Shown here: positions 1-6,991 of the stretch, piece after piece
Layout: every line of letters begins with the position of its first letter
Numbering within the stretch: position 1 is the first letter of the stretch
Assembly (NCBI GenBank): GCA_028276345.1
Contig: JAPYWM010000005.1
Location: 1 to 19,457, forward strand
Length of the DNA stretch: 19,457 nt
Origin: Sphingobacterium sp.
GTDB taxonomy: Bacteria > Bacteroidota > Bacteroidia > SpSt-205
Direction of reading: 5' to 3'
Translations under genes and position numbers: made by a program
Notes under the pieces: model-generated
Seen by the model: the letters and a program-made list of their open reading frames with translations, nothing else
What the model was told of the DNA's origin: nothing
The model's database searches: none

Positions 1-857
1 AAGTTGCCGGGGTGCGGGTCGGCATTCACTTGGCGCAGCTCGTGGATTTGAAAGCTGTAAAAATCCCAGATGAGCTGCCCAAAGCGCTGTTTTTCTTCGT
101 AGGGGGGATTGGTGGCGAGGTATTCATTGAGGTGCAGGCCATCCAGCCATTCCATGGTGAGGACTTTATCTCCGCATAGCTCCGGGTAATACTTCGGAAA
201 GCGAAGGCCGGATATCCCAGCACAGAGTTGACTGAAACTTAGGGAGTTTTGCAGTTCCCGGCGGTAGTCGGCTTCTTCAAGAAACTTTTCTTCCATCTCT
301 TGGATGAAAGGCTCCAGCTCCTCTAAGGGGATTTTGGTGATTTTTGGGGCGAAGGTGCGAAAGAGTCGCATATCAGACTTGATAGAGTCTGCTATGCCGG
401 GATATTGAATCTTGACTGCGAGCTTTTGGCCGTCTTTCCAGGCTTCATGGACTTGACCCAGCGACGCCGCCCGAATAGCCTTGACACTAAACTTATCAAA
501 TACCTCCTCTGGGCTCTTGCCAATGCTCTTTTTGAAGACTTGCACCGCCAAAGGGCCACTCATGGGAGGAACATTGTACTGGGCATTTTGCATGACCTCC
601 ACGAAGGACTTGGAGAAGTTTATCGTATCCAGGGAGATAGTCTGAGCTACTTTTAGAGCCGAGCCGCGAAGCTGGGTGAAAGTTTTGAGTAGGTCTTCGG
701 CGTTTTCGCGGTCTAAGTCTTCGTCGGAGACTTCTTTACCGAGGGCTTTTTTAGCCTGGTGTTTGATGACATTGGCGCCGACTTTGAGGCTGCCTTTGAG
801 AAACTGGGAAGCACGGGCGATTTTCCCCGTCGGAATGCGATCTTGCTCCTCCGCCAT
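1..857 (-). CDS. UbiB/AarF (ABC1) family protein kinase-like protein, 3' part outside window
   Basis: Member of the ABC1/ADCK/UbiB atypical kinase family, usually linked to quinone biosynthesis or lipid homeostasis. The window holds the first 285 residues and cuts the gene just after the catalytic-loop motif NADPHPGN (canonical HxDxHPGN). Other landmarks are the KxGQ-type motif near residue 69, here KVAQ with Ala for Gly, the alanine-rich loop AASLGQVHEA, and the ATP-binding lysine in LAVKIQYPG. The ATG at 857 was chosen because a TACTTTTG box lies 8 nt upstream and the N-terminal region has the helical character usual for the family. It lies 43 nt downstream of the small membrane gene on the same strand but has its own promoter box. 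The family assignment is firm; the substrate is unknown, and whether it acts in menaquinone metabolism is inference. Confidence 0.9.
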   Translation of the reverse strand, partial: MAEEQDRIPTGKIARASQFLKGSLKVGANVIKHQAKKALGKEVSDEDLDRENAEDLLKTFTQLRGSALKVAQTISLDTINFSKSFVEVMQNAQYNVPPMSGPLAVQVFKKSIGKSPEEVFDKFSVKAIRAASLGQVHEAWKDGQKLAVKIQYPGIADSIKSDMRLFRTFAPKITKIPLEELEPFIQEMEEKFLEEADYRRELQNSLSFSQLCAGISGLRFPKYYPELCGDKVLTMEWLDGLHLNEYLATNPPYEEKQRFGQLIWDFYSFQIHELRQVNADPHPGN

Positions 858-865
858 ACTGGCGC

Positions 866-873
866 CAAAAGTA
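866..873 (-). promoter_or_regulatory. Bacteroidota -7 promoter box for the UbiB-like gene
   Basis: Minus-strand TACTTTTG matches the TAnnTTTG element and ends 8 nt before the ATG at 857. No convincing -33 TTTG is present at the usual spacing. Confidence 0.55.
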
Positions 874-900
874 AGAAAAAATCGTGTGGTCGTTAGTACT

Positions 901-1275
901 TTAAATTAGCACGAGTCGCGCTGTTAGGAGCGCAAGCAGCCCCACCACCGAAGAGACCACATAATACCCACCCGGCCAAAAGCGCTTCTCCCTTAGTACC
1001 AAAAAGAGCCCCACCACGAGTACGATACCCATGACCACCATCCCCCCGTACAACCCCACTGTGCGATAGGGCACCACCTGAGCGCTCAAATAAAGCGGAA
1101 GCCCCACATTTTGAATGAGAAAACTCGTCAGAGACCAGCGCACCGCCTCCGAAGCCGCAAGTGTAAACCAAAAGTGAAAAGCCGTGCGCTCTTTCCGCCG
1201 GCTGGTCCACCACCCTACCACCAGCAGCGCCACCCCCCACAAAAAGCCTACCGTCAGGGAAATTTTGAGAAGCAT
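901..1275 (-). CDS. Small hydrophobic membrane protein, function unknown
   Basis: A 124-residue protein I do not recognise. It is very hydrophobic, with a segment near residues 3-22, moderately hydrophobic stretches around 35-70, and two strong segments near 75-95 and 103-122, suggesting four membrane passes. A short basic loop (TSRRKER) follows the first segment. The ATG at 1275 is preferred over an in-frame TTG at 1281 because that TTG is part of the promoter box TACCTTTG. It is transcribed divergently from the M43 peptidase and lies just upstream of the UbiB-like gene. An alternative frame at 893-1240 covers the same DNA but looks like a shadow, since it lacks a promoter-placed start and is rich in Gly, Ala and Cys. 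That it is a gene is likely; its role is not inferable. Confidence 0.65.
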   Translation of the reverse strand: MLLKISLTVGFLWGVALLVVGWWTSRRKERTAFHFWFTLAASEAVRWSLTSFLIQNVGLPLYLSAQVVPYRTVGLYGGMVVMGIVLVVGLFLVLREKRFWPGGYYVVSSVVGLLALLTARLVLI

Positions 1276-1278
1276 AGA

Positions 1279-1286
1279 CAAAGGTA
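1279..1286 (-). promoter_or_regulatory. -7 promoter box for the small membrane protein gene
   Basis: Minus-strand TACCTTTG lies only 3 nt before the ATG at 1275, implying a leaderless mRNA. A run of eight C on the minus strand (1291-1298 as G) sits in what would be the -7/-33 spacer. Confidence 0.6.
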
Positions 1287-1374
1287 TGTAGGGGGGGGTT
1301 AGCGGGGCTCAGGACATCTATGCAGGCTGATTATCCACGGGGCTTATTTAGGACTTTGCCAGGTGTGAAAACCA

Positions 1375-1405
1375 TTTGGCTAATGGGAAGAAAGTCCTAT
1401 CTTTG
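1375..1405 (+). promoter_or_regulatory. -33/-7 promoter of the M43 peptidase gene
   Basis: TTTG at 1375-1378, a 19-nt spacer, and TATCTTTG at 1398-1405 give a near-consensus Bacteroidota promoter. The box ends 7 nt before the ATG at 1413, which helps fix that start. Confidence 0.75.
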
Positions 1406-1412
1406 CCCTGTT

Positions 1413-4400
1413 ATGCGATTTATCAGGACAGTCTGGCCCCTATTGGGGCTGGGGCTCCTCCTTTGGAGCCATGCCGTTTGGGCACAGCAAGGTTTCATCC
1501 GGTGTGGTACGATGCAGGCCGATAGTTTATTGCGGGCCCTGTATCCCGACTGGCCCAAGATGGACGATTATGAAGGCGTTTTGAAGGAACGGGTGGAGCG
1601 CTACAAAGCCCAAATGGCCCGAGCCCGCACTATTGGGGACGTTTATCGCATCCCCGTCGTGGTCCACGTCATTCACAATGGCGAAGCTATCGGTAGCGGG
1701 AGCAATATCTCCGATGCGCAGATTCAGAGCCAGATAGCAGTCCTTAACGAGGACTATCGGCGCCTTCCGGGCACGCCCGGCTGGAATAACCACCCCCGCG
1801 GCGCCGACGTGCGTATAGAGTTCGTCCTGGCAAAACGCGATCCCAGTGGCAATCCCACCACCGGCATCGTCCGCTGGAATCGCAATACCCAGGGCTGGAA
1901 TGCGCCTCCCTACACCCAGGCCTACATGGACGGCACTATTAAGCCCGCTACCCAATGGGACCCGACCCGATATCTCAACATCTGGGTGGCCGACTTAAGT
2001 GGGGGGCTGCTGGGCTATGCACAGTTTCCCGATTTGAGCGGGCTATTGGGCATGCCCGGAGATGTTGGCATGGGCGGGTGCACCCAAGCCGCTAATACCG
2101 ATGGCGTGGTAATCTTGTACGCTGCGTTCGGCTCAGCCTTGAAAGGGAGCTTCTCCGTGCTGACGCCGCCCTACCACCTGGGACGCACCACTACCCATGA
2201 AGTGGGCCATTGGCTGGGTTTACGGCACCTGTGGGGCGATAATGCAACGGCAGGACAATGCCCACCCGATGATTACTGCGATGATACCCCAGAATGTGCG
2301 GATGCGTCCTACGGGTGCCCGGCCCATGCCGTACCCTCCTGCGTATCTGGTGTACCCCGCATGATTGAAAACTACATGGACTACTCCGATGATGGCTGCA
2401 TGAATATCTTCACGATTGACCAGGCGGTGCGCATGCGCATTGTATTGGAAAACTGCCCCCGCCGCGCTTCGCTGATTACCTCCCCGGCGCTCGTTCCACC
2501 CGCCACCACAGACGCGGCAATCATCAATATACCCATACCGCAGGACCTCTGCCCCGGGACCTACAATATCAATGCTGTCCTCCGCAATAACGGCACTACC
2601 ACCCTCACCAACGTCCCTATAGCCTATCGTATCAATAGCGGCCCCTGGCAAAGCACCACCTGGACGGGCTCTCTGACCGGCGGCAACACCACCACCGTCA
2701 CCCTAACTGGCATAAACTTCTCCTCGCCAGGAGACTATACTTTGACCGTATGCTCGAACCTCGCCTCAGACCCAGACCGCACCGAAGATACCGTTACTAC
2801 GCGCTTCAAGGTACATAACGGCTTTTATCCGCTCTTTGAGGACTTTGAGACGTATGAGGGGCGGGCTTTTCCCCCCAGCCTCTGGAGAGTCAACAACCCC
2901 GATAATGACTGCTTCACCTGGCGGCCCGGACACTGCGTCGGCTCTAACGGCCAGCGCACCACCGCCATGTTCGTCAATCTCTGGGCCTACTCTAACACAG
3001 GACGACGGGATGAACTATACTCCCCCATCATTGATCTGACCAGTGCCCCTGCGACAGTAGCCTTGACCTTCGATGTGGCCTATCGCCGTTACGACAATAG
3101 CTCCAGCGATGAGCTGCGGGTAGAAATCTCCACCGACTGCGGGGGCACTTGGAGCGCCACCCCGATCTTTTCCAAATCTGGGGCTATTCTTGCTACAGGA
3201 GCTAACACTACGGCCCGCTACGTTCCCGGGGCCGCCAGTGAATGGCGTACGGAAACTGTAAGCCTAAGTGCATACACGGGCCAGCGCATCCGCCTGCGCT
3301 TCGTCATCGTCAATCAGTACGGCAATAATATCTGGATAGATAATGTGCGCATCACCCATCTGCCGTTTGTGTTTTTCCGGGATACGGGGCAGACCCTCCG
3401 GGAAGAGCTGACTTGGCCGCTTCTCACAGGGGACTGCCGGCGGTATCGGGATATTACTATTCCGGTCTATATCTCTTCGGCGCCCTCGTCTAATGTGAGC
3501 GTAGCTGTGAGCTTGGCCTCGGGTAGTACGGCGTATGCACCGGGGGATGTGCAAGTTCTCACGCCTACGCTGACCTTTCCGGCGGGCAGCACCGCTTCAC
3601 AAAACCTCACTGTGCGGGTCTTCGACGATGATGGGATAGATTCCCCTTTTGAGCTGGCGGCCCTGAGTTTGAGCATTAGTAGCGGTCCGGCGCTCGTTGA
3701 TCCCCAGCGCGGCACCTATCGCCTGTGGATAGAGGACAATGACTTTTTCCCACCCGAAGTGGTGCTCTTTCAAGAAGACTTTGAAGCCGGGGCTACGGGC
3801 TGGACTCAGCTCACCATCACGAGTGGAAGTAACCAATGGGTCAGAGGCACCGCAGCCAGCATGGGGGGCAGCTACGCCTGCTACATCACTAACAATACCA
3901 GTGGATCCCCGCCGCCTTATCAGTATAGCACCGGCTCAACTAGCCGAGTCGCCCTCGTCTCACCTAGCATCAACACCACAGGAGCTACCGACCTCGTGCT
4001 GGCTTTTGATGTGCGCGTCAATGGGGAGTATGGCTCTCCAAACCTCAACGATTTTGGCAGGCTATTCTATTCCACGACCTCTGCCACTTCTGGTTTTCAG
4101 CCGCTGATAGGGTGCGCATGGAGTAGTACCACCTGCGCATTAGCCTCTGAGCAGCCCCGATCCTATCAGCTGTATGGCTATCCCGAAGTGCGGCGGGTCG
4201 TCGTATCCCTCCCCTCCGCTACCTGGAATCAGCCTAACCTCTGGCTCGCCTGGCGCTGGGACAATAACGGCTCCGGCGGCAGTCAACCCCCCATGGCCAT
4301 AGACAATATCGTCCTTTACGGCCGCCGCACCCCCAGCATTGAAAACACCCTCACTACCAGAAGCGTCTACTTCGGCCCCCAAGACTCCGTCTATGTGTAT

Positions 4401-5114
4401 AGCCCCAACGGCCGCCTCATGGTTACCCTTGTCAACCAAGGGACGCATGATTACGGCTGCACGTCTATCCAGATAGACCGCACGGGCACCAGTGCGCAGG
4501 CCCTGCGCCCAGGCCATACCCCGCCCCAGTATGTCACCGATAAGACCTTCCTCATCACGCCTACGACAGCCTCTACCACGAACCCCTACACCATCTACCT
4601 GCACTACACTTCTGCGGAGAAGGCAGGCTGGGAGACCACTACCGGCAACACTTGGTCGGCTCAGGCGTATGTAGTGAAAACGGCAGGCTCCATTAGTGCT
4701 GAGTATAGTGCACCCACGCCTACTTACACGATGGACGGGGTTGCGACGGGGACTTTGGCGGGAGGTTTCTGGGCCAAGGGGAACTTTACGGGCTTTTCAG
4801 GGTTTGCGGTGGGGGCGCCGCCGCCCCTCTTCAGAACGCCGGAGCGTCCCTATGCAGAAAGCCTCGCCGATCCCCGCTTCTATGCGGAGAATCCCTGGTC
4901 TGACCGCTTACGCATCTGGTGCGGCGAAGGGGTGGGGGCGCTTCGCCTCTGGAGCGTAGAGGGACGGCTCATCTGGCAGACGCAGGAGGCTCGCCTACCC
5001 GCCGGCTGGCATGAGGTCAGCCTCCCCACGGCCACCGCAGGCCTGTATCTTCTGGAGTGGGTTAGTCCCGAGGGCTTGACCCTCCATCGGCAGAAGCTCT
5101 ATCGCCTGCCATAA
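1413..5114 (+). CDS. Secreted M43 (pappalysin/cytophagalysin-type) metallopeptidase with T9SS sorting domain
   Basis: A 1233-residue multidomain extracellular protease. Residues 1-24 form a signal peptide (cleavage after VWA-QQ). The peptidase domain spans about 70-350, with the zinc site HEVGHWLGLRH starting at His262 and a Met-turn NYMDY. A CARDB-like domain follows at about 360-465. Two jelly-roll 'choice-of-anchor' or MAM-like modules lie at about 470-650 and 785-975, separated by a Calx-beta-like region ending in IEDND. The last 80 or so residues resemble the T9SS type A sorting domain: AENPWSDRL, a central GR, and a LPAGWHEVSL...GLYLLEW pattern. Export by Sec and then T9SS is inferred from this tail. 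The ATG at 1413 is chosen over an in-frame ATG at 1320 because it starts the signal peptide and follows a good promoter. It is monocistronic and ends at a terminator hairpin. The domain order is certain enough; the substrate is unknown. Confidence 0.9.
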   Translation: MRFIRTVWPLLGLGLLLWSHAVWAQQGFIRCGTMQADSLLRALYPDWPKMDDYEGVLKERVERYKAQMARARTIGDVYRIPVVVHVIHNGEAIGSGSNISDAQIQSQIAVLNEDYRRLPGTPGWNNHPRGADVRIEFVLAKRDPSGNPTTGIVRWNRNTQGWNAPPYTQAYMDGTIKPATQWDPTRYLNIWVADLSGGLLGYAQFPDLSGLLGMPGDVGMGGCTQAANTDGVVILYAAFGSALKGSFSVLTPPYHLGRTTTHEVGHWLGLRHLWGDNATAGQCPPDDYCDDTPECADASYGCPAHAVPSCVSGVPRMIENYMDYSDDGCMNIFTIDQAVRMRIVLENCPRRASLITSPALVPPATTDAAIINIPIPQDLCPGTYNINAVLRNNGTTTLTNVPIAYRINSGPWQSTTWTGSLTGGNTTTVTLTGINFSSPGDYTLTVCSNLASDPDRTEDTVTTRFKVHNGFYPLFEDFETYEGRAFPPSLWRVNNPDNDCFTWRPGHCVGSNGQRTTAMFVNLWAYSNTGRRDELYSPIIDLTSAPATVALTFDVAYRRYDNSSSDELRVEISTDCGGTWSATPIFSKSGAILATGANTTARYVPGAASEWRTETVSLSAYTGQRIRLRFVIVNQYGNNIWIDNVRITHLPFVFFRDTGQTLREELTWPLLTGDCRRYRDITIPVYISSAPSSNVSVAVSLASGSTAYAPGDVQVLTPTLTFPAGSTASQNLTVRVFDDDGIDSPFELAALSLSISSGPALVDPQRGTYRLWIEDNDFFPPEVVLFQEDFEAGATGWTQLTITSGSNQWVRGTAASMGGSYACYITNNTSGSPPPYQYSTGSTSRVALVSPSINTTGATDLVLAFDVRVNGEYGSPNLNDFGRLFYSTTSATSGFQPLIGCAWSSTTCALASEQPRSYQLYGYPEVRRVVVSLPSATWNQPNLWLAWRWDNNGSGGSQPPMAIDNIVLYGRRTPSIENTLTTRSVYFGPQDSVYVYSPNGRLMVTLVNQGTHDYGCTSIQIDRTGTSAQALRPGHTPPQYVTDKTFLITPTTASTTNPYTIYLHYTSAEKAGWETTTGNTWSAQAYVVKTAGSISAEYSAPTPTYTMDGVATGTLAGGFWAKGNFTGFSGFAVGAPPPLFRTPERPYAESLADPRFYAENPWSDRLRIWCGEGVGALRLWSVEGRLIWQTQEARLPAGWHEVSLPTATAGLYLLEWVSPEGLTLHRQKLYRLP

Positions 5115-5145
5115 GCCAACCCGCAGAACGGGCTACGAGAGAAGA

Positions 5146-5191
5146 GCGCCGCCTCCCCCGTCTCTGCCCTCCGGAGTGGTGGGGGCGGCGC
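5146..5191. terminator. GC-rich hairpin between convergent genes
   Basis: Left arm GCGCCGCC-t-CCC and right arm GGGGGCGGCGC pair over about 11 bp with one bulged T, enclosing a loop of about 20 nt that holds a CTCCGGAG palindrome. It sits in the 94-bp gap between the 3' ends of the M43 gene and ispD, so it probably serves both strands. The U-tract is weak on either side. Confidence 0.6.
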
Positions 5192-5208
5192 CTCCTGTAA
5201 AAGGGGTA

Positions 5209-5901
5209 TTAGGCTGACTTCACTAAGAGCCGCGCCAAAAGCAGGTCGGACTCGTAGGTGATTTTGAGATTGTTGGGATGACCCGCAACAAGGGTAACTG
5301 GATACCCTGCGCTTTCTATCCAGCTCCCTTCGTCCGTAAAGTCGGGGTGGGCATTAGGGGGCAGTTTCTCATAAGCAGCCAGGAGGATGTCTCCCCGGAT
5401 AGCTTGAGGGGTTTGGATTTCCCAGTAGAGGCGGCGGGGTACCGCCTCACTGCCGGTTTCCGTCAGACGTCGCAGCGAAAACCGCACGGGCCATCCACAC
5501 ACGGCCGCACCCTTCTCCTGGGCAGTTGTTATAGTTCTTTTTATCACTTCGGCGGGGACTAAGGGCCGAGCCGCATCATGAAAAGCCACGACGCTTTCCG
5601 GCTTTATGAGCTCTAACTCTTTTAGCCGGGCTATGGCAGCCGTAGTGGAATCCTGCCTTTCGGCGCCCCCGGCCACCACAAGTAGCTGCGCGGGAGGAAT
5701 AGCCTTTTCTAGAAGGCGCTTGCCCCGGTGGTAGTGGGTCAGGCTCAGCACCCCGACCACAAGCCCATCTGGATAGACAGAAAGAAAGGTATCAATGGCA
5801 TGAGTGAGGATAGGCTTGCGACCTAAACGGCGAAACTGCTTAGGAGTGCCGCCCAGGCGTTGGCCGCTGCCAGCGGCAAGCTGAACCCAAATCACCTTCA
5901 C
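5209..5901 (-). CDS. ispD: 2-C-methyl-D-erythritol 4-phosphate cytidylyltransferase
   Basis: Third step of the MEP isoprenoid pathway: joins CTP and MEP to give CDP-ME. The 230-residue length is normal. Visible motifs are the nucleotide loop LAAGSGQRLGGTPKQF (residues 8-23), AGGAERQDS, FHDAARPLV, QTPQAI, and the C-terminal NLKITYESDLLLA containing the MEP-binding lysine. A GTG start at 5901 is chosen because it overlaps the upstream queA-like stop as GTGA (4 nt) and puts the nucleotide loop at the usual N-terminal place; an upstream in-frame ATG at 5934 lies inside the previous gene. An unusual feature is residue 141: the family pattern PVxDT is here PVRFS, so the acidic residue is replaced by Phe. 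A CDP-ribitol-type relative is possible but less likely without tar genes. Confidence 0.9.
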   Translation of the reverse strand: MKVIWVQLAAGSGQRLGGTPKQFRRLGRKPILTHAIDTFLSVYPDGLVVGVLSLTHYHRGKRLLEKAIPPAQLLVVAGGAERQDSTTAAIARLKELELIKPESVVAFHDAARPLVPAEVIKRTITTAQEKGAAVCGWPVRFSLRRLTETGSEAVPRRLYWEIQTPQAIRGDILLAAYEKLPPNAHPDFTDEGSWIESAGYPVTLVAGHPNNLKITYESDLLLARLLVKSA

Positions 5902-6947
5902 AAAATCAGAAGCATATCCCCGTAGCACCCCCATTGGTATCCTTCTGCCAGGGCCGTCTCATAGGCTTTTCGGGCGATCAGGTAGCCCGCAAAGGCCGCC
6001 GTCGCAATATACCCCGGAGACTTGGGGCGGTGAAACTGCGTCAGAAGCGCTGTGGGAACGTGCACCTTCGCCGGTGGGAAGATAAACTTGATCGTCCAAT
6101 CGGCGCCGGGCTTGAGTTCGTGGTAAGCCGTGAGGTGAGATTCTACGGCGCGCAAAACGCTCACGCCCACCGCCAGCACCTGCTTGCCCGATCGCTTAGC
6201 GGCACGTACCTGCTCTGCCGTTTCCGGTGGAACCTCCGCATACTCTGCATCCATGCTAAACTTATGCAGGTCTTCCACCTCAATACCCCGGAAGTTTGGC
6301 GCACCCGTATGCAGCGTAATCGGGACAAATACCGTCCCATTTATTTCCATTTCGCGTATCAGCAGCTTGGTAAAGGGCAGACTCGCATCGGGTACCTGTA
6401 CAGACCCCGGTATCCCCGACCACACCGGCCGATAAGCTGTATAATCTTTTGGCTGGTGGGGCCGCTTAATGTATGCGGGCAGCGCCATCTCGCCAAACTC
6501 CTCAATGAATAAGTTGAAGCTTTCACCCGGTGGAATAATAAATCGCAGCGCCCGCTCCCGACTGGTCGTATTATCCACCACCTCAGCTGAAAACTGACTA
6601 TTCTTGAAGTGAATCTTATTTCCTACGCGGATTTTTCGGGCAGGTTCTACAATGGCGTTCCAGAGATGCGCCTCGGGGTCCAGCTCCCGCATGAGAAGGA
6701 CTTCGACTTCGGAGGTGGATTTTTCCTTATAGCCCCACAGCCGGCAGGGGAATGGCAGCGACTGGTTGTAAATAACCACATCGTCTTCACCGAAAAAGCG
6801 GGGTAGGTCAGTAAACTTGTGATGGGAAATCTCGCCGGTAGCTTTGCGCACCACGAGAAGACGCACATTGTCGCGGGGTTCGGGTGGGAACTGGGCAATC
6901 TGGCTTTCGGGAAGGTCAAAGTTGTAATCGCTCAGCCGGGAGCTCAT
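5898..6947 (-). CDS. queA: Divergent QueA-like S-adenosylmethionine:tRNA ribosyltransferase-isomerase
   Basis: Family COG0809. QueA transfers the ribosyl group of SAM to preQ1 in tRNA to give epoxyqueuosine. Length (349 residues) and colinearity are normal: N-terminal SDYNFDLPESQIAQFPPEPRD, the central EVEVLLM, the region around GEMALPAYIKR, and C-terminal FHRPKS, SAFAG-like TAAFAG and YGDMLLIL. Several signature motifs differ from canonical QueA as I recall it: APTAGLHFT is VPDASLPFT (6372-6392), LHVGAGTFRP is LHTGAPNFRG, the HKMHSE block is FSMDAE, AVGTTSVRTLES is AVGVSVLRAVES, and NFHLPKS is QFHRPKS. It may be a paralogue with altered chemistry rather than the housekeeping enzyme, so the symbol is provisional. 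ATG 6947 follows a TATCTTTG box by 7 nt and overlaps ispD at the 3' end. Confidence 0.75.
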   Translation of the reverse strand: MSSRLSDYNFDLPESQIAQFPPEPRDNVRLLVVRKATGEISHHKFTDLPRFFGEDDVVIYNQSLPFPCRLWGYKEKSTSEVEVLLMRELDPEAHLWNAIVEPARKIRVGNKIHFKNSQFSAEVVDNTTSRERALRFIIPPGESFNLFIEEFGEMALPAYIKRPHQPKDYTAYRPVWSGIPGSVQVPDASLPFTKLLIREMEINGTVFVPITLHTGAPNFRGIEVEDLHKFSMDAEYAEVPPETAEQVRAAKRSGKQVLAVGVSVLRAVESHLTAYHELKPGADWTIKFIFPPAKVHVPTALLTQFHRPKSPGYIATAAFAGYLIARKAYETALAEGYQWGCYGDMLLIL

Positions 6948-6954
6948 AGGGGTG

Positions 6955-6962
6955 CAAAGATA
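6955..6962 (-). promoter_or_regulatory. -7 promoter box for the queA-like/ispD operon
   Basis: Minus-strand TATCTTTG ends 7 nt before the ATG at 6947. No clear -33 element is seen; the place where it would lie overlaps the opposing permease promoter. Confidence 0.65.
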
Positions 6963-6979
6963 GGGGGAATGGGAGTGTG

Positions 6980-6987
6980 TATTTTTG
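6980..6987 (+). promoter_or_regulatory. -7 promoter box for the permease/glycosyltransferase operon
   Basis: TATTTTTG ends 4 nt before the GTG at 6992, which is in frame with the FtsX-type permease. It faces away from the queA-like box, with 17 bp between the two elements. Confidence 0.6.
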
Positions 6988-6991
6988 CCCT

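Noticed and set aside
893..1240. Alternative minus-strand frame over the small membrane protein
   Set aside because: Gly/Ala/Cys-rich shadow without a promoter-placed start; the 901-1275 frame has both a promoter box and a membrane-protein profile.
1320..1412. N-terminal extension of the M43 peptidase
   Set aside because: The extension would span the promoter and place the signal peptide internally; ATG 1413 fits better.
2590..2720. Short Thr/Asn-rich repeats (ACC-rich runs) in the M43 gene
   Set aside because: Low-complexity codon runs in a beta-sandwich domain, not true tandem repeats or CRISPR-like units.
5934..6512. 192-codon plus-strand ORF opposite the queA-like gene
   Set aside because: Antisense to a gene with clear family motifs; basic, low-complexity translation.
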